This document shows positions 17,524 through 27,443 of a stretch of DNA of 64,000 bases, piece after piece (position 1 is the first letter of the stretch; every line of letters begins with the position of its first letter). Below the pieces are notes generated by a model that was given only the letters and a program-made list of their open reading frames with translations, had not been told where the DNA came from and searched no databases. The position numbers and the translations under genes are program-made. The DNA is from Pirellulaceae bacterium (GTDB taxonomy: Bacteria; Planctomycetota; Planctomycetia; Pirellulales; Pirellulaceae), in assembly GCA_019636385.1 (NCBI GenBank), contig JAHBXT010000002.1, positions 930,001 to 994,000 on the forward strand. Reading direction: 5' to 3'.

Positions 17524-18993
17524 CTACGTGAGAATGTCAGTCAGAACGTGCGCAGGTTGGACGCCAGTCAAGCGGATATCAAGTCCCTGAAAGCGTACCG
17601 ACAACCGCTCATGGTCCAACCCGAGCAAATGCAATAAAGTTGCGTGGATATCGCGTACGTGTACAGGGTTTTCGATCGGACCAAACCCAAATTCGTCGGT
17701 TTGGCCGTAGAGCATCCCCGGCTTAAATCCTCCGCCCGCAAACCACATGGTAAAGGCGTCGATATGGTGATTGCGTCCGGTCGATTCACGCACTTCACCC
17801 ATGGGCGTGCGCCCAAATTCGCCGCCCCAAATAACGATGGTATCTTCCAGCAATCCACGCCGCTTGAGGTCCAGCACCAAAGCTGCCGAGGCTTGATCGA
17901 TCTCTTGAGTAACTTCGGGAAGATGCTTTTCCAAGTTCTCTGTCGGTCCGCCGTGATGATCCCAGTTAGTATGATACAACTGCACAAAACGTACGCCGCG
18001 TTCGATCAAACGTCGCGCCAACAGGCAGTTCCGAGCATAACTGGATTCCATCGGATCGCGAATGCCGTACAGGGCAAGTGTCTCAGCAGATTCACCGGAT
18101 GTGTCCATCAATTCAGGAGCGCTGGTTTGCATCCGGTAAGCCATCTCAAAGGCATTGATACGCGTGGCAATTTCCTGATCACCCGTCTCGACCAGTCGCG
18201 CCAGATTCAGTTGCCCAATGGCTTGCACAAGTTGCTGTTGCTGCTGTTCGGAAATGGAAGTCGGTGTAGACAGATTCAGAATCGGGTCACCTTGGTTTCT
18301 GAGAGGCACTCCTTGAAACGTCGTGGGCAATACGCCGCTGCCCCAGTTAACGGCCCCACCTCTGGGGCCCCGCGGTCCACTTTGCAGCACTACAAAGCCC
18401 GGCAAATCTCGGGAATCGCTACCCAGTCCATACGTCACCCAGGCGCCCAAACTTGGGCGACCAAATTGCCCACTGCCAGTATTCATAAACAACTTAGCGG
18501 GTGCGTGATTGAATAAATCAGTTTGGCATGACCTAACAATGGTCAATTCATCCACGATCTGGCTGATGTGCGGCAGCAAGTCGCTCACATGCGCACCGCA
18601 GGCTCCATACTGCGCGAAACGGCGTTTGCAACCCAGCAAATCGGTACGATGACTACTGTCCATGAACGCAAAACGCTTGCCCGCGATAAAGCTCTCCGGT
18701 ATCGCCTGACCACTCAATTCGGTCAACTTCGGTTTGTAATCAAACAATTCCAACTGACTGGGACCGCCAGCCATAAACAGAAAGATTACACGCTGTGCGC
18801 GACCTTTCCGCCTTCCATTGACAGAATCGGTCGGCGTCGAGGAAGCCCTCGGATCGGCGGCCATCGTTGACGAATGTTTCAACAGTTCCGCCAAGGCGAG
18901 TGAGCCGACGCCGATGCCGCAGCGACCAAAGAAATATCGCCGCGTGGTATGGCGTAACGGCGATTGTCCAGAAGCTTCGTTGTAACCGTTCAT
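17524..18993 (-). CDS. DUF1501 protein, Tat-exported
   Basis: 489 residues from ATG 18993. A TTG 36 bases upstream would only add a leader before the signal, so I prefer the ATG. The twin-arginine signal reads TTRRYFFGRCGIGVGSLALA. The body shows DUF1501 marks: FLFMAGGPSQLELFD, HTNWDHHGG, IWGGEFGRTP, FAGGGFKPGM and a FQGLDIRLTG end. DUF1501 is alkaline-phosphatase/sulfatase-like in fold and abundant in planctomycetes; the activity is not established. The gene lies just downstream of a PSCyt1/DUF1549/DUF1553 gene, the standard pairing, so the two probably act together in the periplasm. Confidence 0.9.
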   Translation of the reverse strand: MNGYNEASGQSPLRHTTRRYFFGRCGIGVGSLALAELLKHSSTMAADPRASSTPTDSVNGRRKGRAQRVIFLFMAGGPSQLELFDYKPKLTELSGQAIPESFIAGKRFAFMDSSHRTDLLGCKRRFAQYGACGAHVSDLLPHISQIVDELTIVRSCQTDLFNHAPAKLFMNTGSGQFGRPSLGAWVTYGLGSDSRDLPGFVVLQSGPRGPRGGAVNWGSGVLPTTFQGVPLRNQGDPILNLSTPTSISEQQQQQLVQAIGQLNLARLVETGDQEIATRINAFEMAYRMQTSAPELMDTSGESAETLALYGIRDPMESSYARNCLLARRLIERGVRFVQLYHTNWDHHGGPTENLEKHLPEVTQEIDQASAALVLDLKRRGLLEDTIVIWGGEFGRTPMGEVRESTGRNHHIDAFTMWFAGGGFKPGMLYGQTDEFGFGPIENPVHVRDIHATLLHLLGLDHERLSVRFQGLDIRLTGVQPAHVLTDILT

Positions 18994-19151
18994 GGGTCTC
19001 GTAGGGTAGGTCAAGCGTGGTCCTTGCAAATTGGCCGATTCAACTCAGTTTGGTCGCCAAGTACTTTGATCTTTCAATTTTTAGTTGTCGGTCCCAGCGC
19101 CGGCCCAGCATTGCCAGTTTTCCTTTTACCGTTACTCGCTGCGACTCACTA

Positions 19152-21413
19152 TTATTCGCGCGAAATCGTCTCATCCAAACACAGCATGGCCCGAGCAGCG
19201 GTCAGTGAATCGAGCTGCTCAAGCACAGCCAGCTCAGCACTAGTAGCCTCGCGGGAAACGCACCTTTGGAAGGCTGCATTCACCCCTTCGGCCATTATTA
19301 CCAACTCCAAAGCGCGTGCCAGTTCCACAAATGCCCCATCGTTCATCAGGGTCAGCGCTTGCAAAGGGGTATTGCTGCGCAGACGCTGCGTGCAACTGCT
19401 GACTCCCTCAGGAGCATCAAACACATTCAACGTTGGCATCGGCATGGCACGAAACATAAACGTATACAAACCACGTCGATAGCGGTCGCCGCCTGCGCTG
19501 GTCTTCCATGGATGATTAACCTGTCCTAATCGCATGACGCCATCGGGCAAAGGTGGAAACACCGATGGTCCTCCAACTGTCCGATCCAGTGTCCCGCTAG
19601 CAGTCAGCGCCACGTCGCGCACCAACTCTGCGTCTAATCGAAAGCGGTTTTGGCGAGCTAGGTAGACATTGTTGGCATCCAATTCCAGATGGCGATCAGT
19701 AACAACGGAACTTTGTCGATAAGTGTGTGACAGAACAATCATTCGATGCAGCGACTTGAAATGCCAACCGCCTTCCATAAATTCGGTTGCCAGCCAGTCC
19801 AGAAGCTCTGGGTGGCTTGGTGGAGTGCCTTGCATGCCGAAGTCGTTCTCCGACTCTACCAAGCCACGTCCGAAGTGCAATTGCCATACCCGATTGACGA
19901 TCACGCGGGCCGTTAAGGGCTGCTGACGATCGACCAACCAGCGTGCCAAGTCTAGTCTGTTAGGTCCAAGTGCAGGCGCATCACTGACTGGCTCAACGTC
20001 AGCGCCATCGGTATCATTTTCCAGCGGCTTTACGAGAGGCACTGGTAAGCCGGATGGCCTAGCGTCCGTCGACGCTAATTTCAAATCGGGCAAACATGCT
20101 GGAGTTGCAGGATCGACAGTTTCGGCAGGGCGCGTGAAATCGCCTTTGACCAAGAGATGAGTTGCTCGCGGACTGGCACGTTCCTTCATGACCAACGTCG
20201 ATGCGGAGTCGCCACGCAAAGTTTCCACCTTGAGAGACGGCTCGTCCTGGCTGTTAAAAAACGCCAACAAACGATAGTATTCTGCCTGCGTGATGGGATC
20301 GAACTTGTGGTCGTGGCACTGGGCGCAACCGATGGATAGCCCCAACCAGACCGTCCCCGTGGTCGCCACTCGATCAAACAAGCTTTCCATGCGGAATTGT
20401 TCGCGATCGATACCGCCTTCTTGATTCAGCGGCGTATTGCGATGAAAGCCAGTGGCAATTCTCTGCGCTTGAGTTGCGTCGGGCAGCAAATCACCGGCGA
20501 TCTGCTCGATCGTAAATTGATCAAACGGCATGTCGTCGTTTAGAGCCGCAATGACCCAGTCGCGATAGGGCCAGATCTCACGGGGAGAATCTACGGAATA
20601 GCCGTTGCTATCGGCATATCGCGCCTGGTCCAACCACCAACGACCGATTCGCTCGCCGTAGTGCGGGCTTGCTAACAATCGATCGACCGTCTGCTGGTAG
20701 GCAGACTCGGTATCGGAGTTCCAGTGCGACATGAATTCGTCAATTTCCAACTGCGTAGGTGGCAGACCAATCAGATCTAAGCTTAGGCGGCGCAACAAAG
20801 TCTGCGGTGCCGCAGTGGATGCTGGCGATAATCCTACTTCAGTTAGTTTTTCCTGGACGAATGAGTCAATCGGAGTTCGCACAGAACTACAATTAACTCC
20901 CGACTGTTCTGACTCTCGGAAACAATGAGGTATCGGCGGGGCTTGTGGTGCGGCGAACGACCAATGGCTTTGATACTCGGCCCCCTGCGCTATCCATTGC
21001 CGCAGCAGCTCGCGTTGGGTTGGACTGAGCGTCTTGCCGCTTTCCGGCGGAGGCATCAGCAGGCCGTCTTCCTGGGCGTCAATGCGCTGAATGAGCTGGC
21101 TGGCAGCCACGTCTCCAGGTACAACGGCATCTCCGCTGCCAGAAGTCAATGCACCTTGTCGCGTGTCCAAGCGCAAGTCAGCTTGCCGAGCCGAACCATC
21201 GAATCCGTGACAGGCAAAACAGTTCTGGGCCAAGATGGGCCGAATGTCGCGATCATAATTGATTGCCGTGGCATGCGCGCTATTTGATTCTGCTGCCCAT
21301 GACTGAGCAGATACGAACTGAAACGCTGGAAGCCAAACTAGTAACGACCAGCTGGCCAGTCTACCTAGCTCTGTCCACCCTAATTTCCAGCTACTTTTTA
21401 ATGGTGCATTCAT
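19152..21413 (-). CDS. PSCyt1-DUF1549-DUF1553 protein (planctomycete cytochrome c-like)
   Basis: 753 residues. A signal-anchor leader ends near VSAQSWA. A cytochrome c motif C65-FA-C68-H69 lies in the PSCyt1 domain with the ADLRLDTR hallmark. DUF1549 follows (about 180-390; LRRLSLDLIGLPPT, RYADSNGYS, CAQCHDHKFDPI), then DUF1553 (about 470-745; LARWLVDRQQPLTARVIVNR, LHRMIVLSHTYRQSS, TPLQALTLMND). It probably sits in the periplasm with a c-type haem. The function is uncertain; these proteins travel with DUF1501 or sulfatase genes, and a DUF1501 gene follows 158 bases downstream. Confidence 0.9.
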   Translation of the reverse strand: MNAPLKSSWKLGWTELGRLASWSLLVWLPAFQFVSAQSWAAESNSAHATAINYDRDIRPILAQNCFACHGFDGSARQADLRLDTRQGALTSGSGDAVVPGDVAASQLIQRIDAQEDGLLMPPPESGKTLSPTQRELLRQWIAQGAEYQSHWSFAAPQAPPIPHCFRESEQSGVNCSSVRTPIDSFVQEKLTEVGLSPASTAAPQTLLRRLSLDLIGLPPTQLEIDEFMSHWNSDTESAYQQTVDRLLASPHYGERIGRWWLDQARYADSNGYSVDSPREIWPYRDWVIAALNDDMPFDQFTIEQIAGDLLPDATQAQRIATGFHRNTPLNQEGGIDREQFRMESLFDRVATTGTVWLGLSIGCAQCHDHKFDPITQAEYYRLLAFFNSQDEPSLKVETLRGDSASTLVMKERASPRATHLLVKGDFTRPAETVDPATPACLPDLKLASTDARPSGLPVPLVKPLENDTDGADVEPVSDAPALGPNRLDLARWLVDRQQPLTARVIVNRVWQLHFGRGLVESENDFGMQGTPPSHPELLDWLATEFMEGGWHFKSLHRMIVLSHTYRQSSVVTDRHLELDANNVYLARQNRFRLDAELVRDVALTASGTLDRTVGGPSVFPPLPDGVMRLGQVNHPWKTSAGGDRYRRGLYTFMFRAMPMPTLNVFDAPEGVSSCTQRLRSNTPLQALTLMNDGAFVELARALELVIMAEGVNAAFQRCVSREATSAELAVLEQLDSLTAARAMLCLDETISRE

Positions 21414-21555
21414 GCGCGGTTGTCGATTAGGTCTAACGGTCCAAGCAACCGGTAATTCTTCTTGGTCACTGGCGAGTTAGCTCTATTATACCACCAACGC
21501 CAAACGCCAGCATCGCACCGTTGAGCCTGAAGAACGCTGGGGTTTTTTGCCCGAT

Positions 21556-24102
21556 CTATTCCGGTGGCAGCGGCAACGAAACATGGTAGTCGGAAAACCG
21601 CAGATCAGGCTCTGGAAAATCGGTACTGATCAACTGGGCACCACTGGAGATTGCCAAGTCGCGGCGACGAGGGTCATTGCGTCGCGCCTCTACGGTGCCA
21701 ACGTCAGCACGCGTACGTACCATGAACCCTTCCTGAACTAATTGCTGTATTTCATCGTGCGACCGCACCGCATCGTTCAACTTCATCCACGCCGCAGCCG
21801 GATGTTGACGATCAACGCTCACAAACAACAGACAACCTGCTAGAATTTCGCTACGAGTCAAATACAGGTCACGAATCGGACCGCCATTGTCCAGCAGAAA
21901 AGCCACCCTGCCGCGCTGGCTATCGACGGTTGGCCAGCCCTGGCCAGCCACCGCATCACGGAGCGTGCGTGCATCGCCGCGAACGACATCGGGTGTCAAG
22001 ATTCGCTCGCGCGGAAAGACGGATAGAATCTCGTTTTCCAGTTCATCAAAGGACTCCAGCGTCCACTTCAGTGGCCGTGTGGCCGGCGAGAAGGAATCGG
22101 TCTTTAGCTCCAACAACACGAAAATCGGCACATGCTGCAGATGCGCATCGGACCAGTTTTTGACCTCCTGCAACGCATCGATCAACGAATAAGCTGTCGT
22201 GCGGAAATCGAAATCGGGACTGTGAAGTACTTTGATGCCAGGCCGATTTAACTTGCCTTCGGGATCAAATTCCGGGACATCCGCTTGTTGGCGCAGGGCC
22301 TGAGTGTATGCCAGCGGCTTGCTGAATAGCTTTCCTTCTGGGTCCAGGAACAAGTCTAACTCAATGTGCCGCACGCCCAATTGGCTAAGTTGGTCTGTAA
22401 TTGGTCTCTGCGAGTTATCAATCGCTTTGGCCTCTCCAGGTGCCAGGGCGGCGATGGTCCGCATGGCGACCGAATCAGGTGCCAAATGATAGGAATTATG
22501 AGTGCCGACAAGTTGCAATTCATTAATGCGCAGCCCTTGACCAATCGATGGAGCAGCCTGTATCTGCGGTAGGTGCGAGTCAAAGAACTTGAAAACATCG
22601 TCCAGAGCGACCTGTACCATGGCCAGGTGTTCGACGTTCTCGTAGTCGCGATAGCTGGCCTGAATGCCACCGGCTTGCAGGCTATCGGCCAACTGCATCG
22701 CCCCTGCTCGTCCAAAATCGTGGCTACCAGCGGCCACGAACACAGGAACCCCCTCAAAACCCACGGTCTCCTTGATGGCCCGTCCACCTCCCAATGCTGC
22801 CACCGCCGTCGGCTTTTGCTTGGCGGCTGAGGTCAATGTAACGGCCCCGCCCGCGCCCATCGAATGGCCAACCACGAACACCGAACGTCGATCGACCGGA
22901 TACAGCTGGTCAATCCAGTCGACCAATTGCTCCAACTTGTAGCCTGAATATCCCATGCCTGCGCGCGGTGCCGCAAGCAGCCAACCGCGTTCCTCTGACA
23001 ACCGCACGACCTTACCGTCTCCGTAGGTGTCAAAGAACATGTTCTCACTGCCGCCGGCACCATGCAGCGCCAACACCAATGGGAGCGGCTGGCCAGCGCT
23101 GGCGGCCTTCGGCGCGCGAACTCGTAACCATCTTTCGTTGGCTCCCTTGCCGCTGACGATCCACGATTGCCCGGGTTGACTCATTCCATAGGCCGGCTTG
23201 CCAGCCTGTACAAGCTGCAACGCTCTCTCGGTCTGCTCCAGCAATTGCGCCGCCGGAAAGTCAGTCTCTAATGAACTGCCGTCCAAAATTCGAGCCAACA
23301 GACGCGTATTCCCACGAACGCTCGAGGCATGTAAATTTTGAAAACTCTCGTCTGGCATGTTGTCGATGGACTCTTGCAGAGTTGCAACTCTCTGAACAGG
23401 CCTTTCCACGAGCGAAACGATACGCTGCAGCAATTGAACATTGCCATCAGCTTCTCCAGAAGCCTTCTGTCCATCAGAACCAATCGACACTTGCAATAAA
23501 TAATCTTGCGGTGCCAATTCAGCGATTTGAATCGAAAAGCGAGCTGGTGGAGGACCTGATAATGCAAGACTGCCACTGGCCACTCCTAGGTTAGAATCCT
23601 GTTGTTCGGAGCCGCCGGGCAAGATGCCAGCGATGGTTGAGATAGGTTGAGCCACAACCAATGGCACTAGTCGCCAAGAGAGCACTGTGTCGTCCCACGC
23701 TGTGTCGCCATAGAGAGGCCCGACGGTACAGTCCAGCGTTTGCTGCTTGGGATCAAGCACTCGCGACGAACATGCCAGCCGCAGATTCACGGTTCTTTCA
23801 AAAAGCGGGCGTTGGCCCTCCGGGCATAGAACGATGCGCGTCGCATCAATTTGCTGTGCGGCATCTGGCAGCTTCATACTGAAGAACAGACGTACCGCCT
23901 CGGACATTGTTGGCAAGGCGGCGGCTCGCTGCTGGGCCGTTGTCAGTTTCTCGAACTCACGCTCGAGCATTCGCAGCCGCGCGCCGAGTTCGTAACGCAG
24001 CTCCTGGGCCTGCAGATGACTGCTAAGAATCAGGGCTATGACCCAGGCCGCGCCGGTCCATGTGCGACTAAATACCCACAGCCAATTCGCCAATTGTTGC
24101 AT
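21556..24102 (-). CDS. Exported esterase fused to a Ca2+-dependent phosphoinositide phospholipase C-like domain
   Basis: 848 residues from ATG 24102 (a GTG one codon earlier is possible). A signal-anchor (AAWVIALILSSHLQA) precedes about 270 residues of uncharacterised helical and beta structure. An alpha/beta-hydrolase domain follows (about 300-510) with LALHGAGGSE, nucleophile motif GHSMGAGG (Ser near 414) and a later VEHLAM histidine (near 492), as in PHB-depolymerase/feruloyl-esterase-like enzymes. From about 530 to the end lies a PLC-like region with GTHNSYH, IELDLF and a VLHSPDFDF segment. It probably acts outside the cytoplasm on esters and phosphodiesters. The two-enzyme fusion is unusual. 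Confidence 0.75.
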   Translation of the reverse strand: MQQLANWLWVFSRTWTGAAWVIALILSSHLQAQELRYELGARLRMLEREFEKLTTAQQRAAALPTMSEAVRLFFSMKLPDAAQQIDATRIVLCPEGQRPLFERTVNLRLACSSRVLDPKQQTLDCTVGPLYGDTAWDDTVLSWRLVPLVVAQPISTIAGILPGGSEQQDSNLGVASGSLALSGPPPARFSIQIAELAPQDYLLQVSIGSDGQKASGEADGNVQLLQRIVSLVERPVQRVATLQESIDNMPDESFQNLHASSVRGNTRLLARILDGSSLETDFPAAQLLEQTERALQLVQAGKPAYGMSQPGQSWIVSGKGANERWLRVRAPKAASAGQPLPLVLALHGAGGSENMFFDTYGDGKVVRLSEERGWLLAAPRAGMGYSGYKLEQLVDWIDQLYPVDRRSVFVVGHSMGAGGAVTLTSAAKQKPTAVAALGGGRAIKETVGFEGVPVFVAAGSHDFGRAGAMQLADSLQAGGIQASYRDYENVEHLAMVQVALDDVFKFFDSHLPQIQAAPSIGQGLRINELQLVGTHNSYHLAPDSVAMRTIAALAPGEAKAIDNSQRPITDQLSQLGVRHIELDLFLDPEGKLFSKPLAYTQALRQQADVPEFDPEGKLNRPGIKVLHSPDFDFRTTAYSLIDALQEVKNWSDAHLQHVPIFVLLELKTDSFSPATRPLKWTLESFDELENEILSVFPRERILTPDVVRGDARTLRDAVAGQGWPTVDSQRGRVAFLLDNGGPIRDLYLTRSEILAGCLLFVSVDRQHPAAAWMKLNDAVRSHDEIQQLVQEGFMVRTRADVGTVEARRNDPRRRDLAISSGAQLISTDFPEPDLRFSDYHVSLPLPPE

Positions 24103-24153
24103 CACCTTAACTCCGTATTATCGCAGCGTATTACTCTGCCCCTGTATCTGAAT

Positions 24154-25461
24154 CTACTTGGTAAGCGACATCTGTTCTTCATGCTCTTGAGCGGCCAACA
24201 GATAGACGTTGCGCTCGACGTTATTGGTCGACTGCTCCGCCAACCCACGCAGAACCGAGGCGGCCTGAACACGAGCCCTTGTATTTGAAAGGTCAGCATT
24301 TAGGACGATCGTCAACAATTCTAGTGCGAGTTGCAAGCGGCCTTGCTCCTGCGCCTGCTGCGCATGATTCAATAGCGCCAGGGGACCACCAGAGGCTGCC
24401 ACAATCTCTTTGTGCAGCTCCATCGGTTGACCGGGGTTCAAGTTTGCGGGAAACATGTCGTACCAACCTGTGTATTGTCGGTAAATCCCGTTGACACTCC
24501 ACGCCACCCGACCATAGCGCTCGGCCAAGTACGGTTTTTTCGCCAGGTGTTCAGGCAACTGGACTTGAGTTCGCGTTTCCGCTAGGCTCATCCCCTGGTT
24601 GATGCAGCGTACTGTCTCGTCATGAACATGGCGGATCGCCTGGGCGTAATGTCCCAGCGTCTCCTTGATAAGCGGCGTGCCTTGCAGCGGTTGCGTATGC
24701 GAAGGCACTAAAAACTCAGGTTCCAATTTGGCCATTCGCTCGAGCGATTCCGCCCACTGGATGACTGGCCGGTCGTGCTTCATAGGACTGGAGAGCATTG
24801 GAAAACTATGGTAGTACAAGTCGCCAGGGAACAGGACACGCTGCTGCGGCAACCAAACCATCAAGTGATCGTCTGTTTCTCCGGTGGTATGGTACAACTC
24901 CAATGGAATACCGCCCACTTCAAACTTATACTCAGCGTCAAACGTCATGGTAGGCCGCATATAGCCGATCGTGGGACGGTTCGGATCCAGCGCGAGTTCT
25001 AAGGTAACGTCCTTGTGCTTGAGACCTGCGCCAAACTGAATTGCGTTCAGTCGTCGGTTGTAGTTGCGTAGCGCCTGAAATCTGAACAACTCGCGGTCGT
25101 GATTGGCTTGGGCAATAATATTCAGCGAACTCTTATCACGCGGGCGAAACGCTATGGCACCATTGATATGGTCGCCATGAAAATGTGTGTAGATGATATA
25201 GCGCACAGGCAATTGAGTAATTTGCTGCAACGCTCTCAGCGCCGCCTGTGCCGCATCGGGACTTTCTGTGGTATCGATGACCACGACGCAATCCGATGTA
25301 ATCACAAACATGGTGTTGCCCAGCGCGTAGCCCGACGCACAGTACACCTGGTCGGTGACACGCACCAATTCCGGCTTTTCGCCGCGCAACTGCCCCACTG
25401 CGACTGCGGGAGCAACCGCCGTCATCATTAGTAGTAACCAACTGATTCCGTAGCTGCGCAT
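24154..25461 (-). CDS. Metallo-beta-lactamase-fold hydrolase with alkylsulfatase-type dimerisation region, exported
   Basis: 435 residues from ATG 25461, which gives a clean signal peptide (GISWLLLMMTAVAPAVA). The zinc motif THFHGDHINGA (H93, H95, D97, H98) and downstream ELYHTTGETDDHLMVW are metallo-beta-lactamase marks. The region VAWSVNGIYRQYTGWYD resembles the dimerisation segment of SdsA1/BDS1 alkylsulfatases, but the C-terminal SCP2-like domain is missing. It is probably a periplasmic hydrolase of sulfate or other esters. It lies 51 bases upstream of the esterase-PLC gene on the same strand, so they may form an operon. Confidence 0.75.
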   Translation of the reverse strand: MRSYGISWLLLMMTAVAPAVAVGQLRGEKPELVRVTDQVYCASGYALGNTMFVITSDCVVVIDTTESPDAAQAALRALQQITQLPVRYIIYTHFHGDHINGAIAFRPRDKSSLNIIAQANHDRELFRFQALRNYNRRLNAIQFGAGLKHKDVTLELALDPNRPTIGYMRPTMTFDAEYKFEVGGIPLELYHTTGETDDHLMVWLPQQRVLFPGDLYYHSFPMLSSPMKHDRPVIQWAESLERMAKLEPEFLVPSHTQPLQGTPLIKETLGHYAQAIRHVHDETVRCINQGMSLAETRTQVQLPEHLAKKPYLAERYGRVAWSVNGIYRQYTGWYDMFPANLNPGQPMELHKEIVAASGGPLALLNHAQQAQEQGRLQLALELLTIVLNADLSNTRARVQAASVLRGLAEQSTNNVERNVYLLAAQEHEEQMSLTK

Positions 25462-25877
25462 CGAGTAGACTCCAATCTGACTGGCCAACGAACCACCTCG
25501 ATCCCACATTCAACCTCTGAGCATTGACTTGGCGAGCATATCGACCGAGGCCCAGAATCGCATAGTATTCGTGATTGTGGTAGCCGAGGGAGCGTCTGTC
25601 AATCTATTGCGACTACTCGATCTGTGTAAGGTTCTATACTGACGGCATCAACCCACAGGCGCGAGCATAGTCACCGACCACCGCATCAAGGGGACGCTGC
25701 TAGACGATCGACAGTCAGAGCAGACGAGTTATCATACACCACTGGCGGATTGGCACCGAATTGCCAACGCTGGCACGACCTGAGTACTGGGTGTTCGATT
25801 GCGAAGACTCATTTACCACGAAGAATGCTCAACCGGGTCACGTGTGGTTATTTTATTAGAAAAGCGAGTTCGGCTTG
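25462..25877. other. Divergent intergenic region
   Basis: About 415 bases between divergently transcribed genes, with no recognisable gene or repeat. Promoters for both sides are expected here but none is clear. Confidence 0.4.
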
Positions 25878-26546
25878 ATGGTTTCAGACGAATACTTACG
25901 CGTTACTGAGTTCTTGGACTACGATCATCCCGCAGTCGCAGAGTATGCGCGGAGACATGCTCAAGGCGCTGAATCACCTCGTCAGCAGATCGTGCAACTC
26001 TACTATGCTGTGCGGGATGGTTTCCTGTACAACCCGTATGTGCTGGACCTGCGACGCACGGGGTTGAAGGCCAGCACGTTGTTGACTCGCCACAGCGGCT
26101 ATTGCATCGAAAAAGGCATCTTGTTGGCCGCCTGTGCGCGAGCGCTCGGCATTCCCAGCCGACTGAGCTTCTACATCGTCCGCAATCATATCGGAACTGA
26201 AAAACTCGAACGGCTACTGAAAAAAGACTATCTGGTCTTCCACGGAGCCGCTGAATTGCTCTTGGACGATCGGTGGATCAAAACCACTCCGGCATTCAAC
26301 AGCACTTTGTGCCGCTACCTGGGTGTAGACGCGCTAGAATTCGACGGAACGCAGGATGCCATCTTTCAGCCGTATGACAGCCGAGGCAATGTGTTTATGA
26401 CCTACCTCCACGACTACGGCGCGTTTAGTGACATGCCGTACGAACTATACCTCAGTGAGCTGCGATCCCACTATCAGGATGCTTTGGCCAACAAGCGGTA
26501 TGAGCGCGAGCCTTTGGTCTACGATTTTACGTGCACAGATGCCTAG
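25878..26546 (+). CDS. Transglutaminase-like protein
   Basis: 222 residues. The catalytic cysteine lies in SGYCIEKGILLAACARALGIPSR (C76), followed by a His-containing segment DYLVFHGAAELLLDD (H122) and a Trp/Lys stretch, which fits the Cys-His-Asp arrangement of transglutaminase-like (PF01841) proteins. There is no signal peptide. Bacterial members are mostly cysteine proteases or amidases and some are inactive; the substrate is unknown. ATG 25878 is preferred to the adjoining TTG. Its 3' end overlaps the convergent lipase gene by 4 bases. Confidence 0.8.
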   Translation: MVSDEYLRVTEFLDYDHPAVAEYARRHAQGAESPRQQIVQLYYAVRDGFLYNPYVLDLRRTGLKASTLLTRHSGYCIEKGILLAACARALGIPSRLSFYIVRNHIGTEKLERLLKKDYLVFHGAAELLLDDRWIKTTPAFNSTLCRYLGVDALEFDGTQDAIFQPYDSRGNVFMTYLHDYGAFSDMPYELYLSELRSHYQDALANKRYEREPLVYDFTCTDA

Positions 26547-27376
26547 GCTTCGTCGGCGACCGCTTGGCGGAGGTTTTGGATGTAGCTGGAGATGGAATGA
26601 TCAGCCACATGGTCGAATCGGCCTTGCCGCAGTGTGAGGTAGAATCCCAGCCATCGATCGCGGAACTTATTCCATCTGGTGTATTCGCGGACCTGTCCGT
26701 AGGCGTTCATGTAGAGTTCTCGGCCGCTGTGACTGTATCCTAACCAACGCGGCGGCAGACGAGTCACGATGTCGTTGTTGTTGACCCAGCGATAGTGATT
26801 CAGCTTGACAAAATTAATGAATTTTCGATTCCCGACGCGTGGACTACCGAAAGAGAATAGACCCTTCGGGTTAGACGGTATTGGCGACAAGACGCAGCGA
26901 CCCGCGCTGATAATGGCCAAGGCGCCGCCCAACGAATGACCGCAAAACCACAACGGCTTTTGGTTGTCTTTCAGCAGTTTCTCAAGCGGTTGCCACAGCA
27001 GATCCACTTCGCGCTTGAATCCTCGGTGGACGCGACCGAGCGTTTCGGCGATTACGAGTACAGCATCGGAACTGGCTCGAATGTCCTCCAGATTCTCTGG
27101 CTCCGTTCCACGAAAGACGACAATGCAGTCGTACTGGGTCGTCAGCAAGTATGCCTGTGCATTGTCCTGTTCTAAAAAGTCCAACGACTGGAAGCCGGCC
27201 GCTTGGGATGAAGCGGTAATTTGATCGGGTAGTCCATAGGCAACTTGCGATAATTCAGCGAATAACAGGCTTTGCTGCAACAGAGTTAAGTCGGAGATTG
27301 GCCCAGTCAGTGGTTGGCTGATTAATGGAAGCAGCGGCTGTGCTTGGTGGGCATTGGGGTGCTGGACGATCGCCAT
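26543..27376 (-). CDS. Class 3 lipase family protein
   Basis: 277 residues with an alpha/beta-hydrolase core: oxyanion segment VVFRGTEPE, nucleophile elbow FCGHSLGGALA (S148), acid in VNNNDIVTRLPP and a C-terminal His in VADHSISSYI. This is the lipase_3 (PF01764) pattern. No signal peptide is visible, so the protein may be cytoplasmic or exported by another route. The substrate is likely an acylglycerol or similar ester. Citrate synthase lies 67 bases upstream on the same strand; no functional link is evident. Confidence 0.85.
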   Translation of the reverse strand: MAIVQHPNAHQAQPLLPLISQPLTGPISDLTLLQQSLLFAELSQVAYGLPDQITASSQAAGFQSLDFLEQDNAQAYLLTTQYDCIVVFRGTEPENLEDIRASSDAVLVIAETLGRVHRGFKREVDLLWQPLEKLLKDNQKPLWFCGHSLGGALAIISAGRCVLSPIPSNPKGLFSFGSPRVGNRKFINFVKLNHYRWVNNNDIVTRLPPRWLGYSHSGRELYMNAYGQVREYTRWNKFRDRWLGFYLTLRQGRFDHVADHSISSYIQNLRQAVADEA

Positions 27377-27443
27377 ACGATGTTGGCCTCCGCACTGGCA
27401 GCATTCCTTGACCGCGTTTGCGGTTCAGCAGCGCTTTTATGGA

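Noticed and set aside
18323..18508. Plus-strand frames inside the DUF1501 and PSD1 genes
   Set aside because: Antisense shadows of strongly conserved genes.
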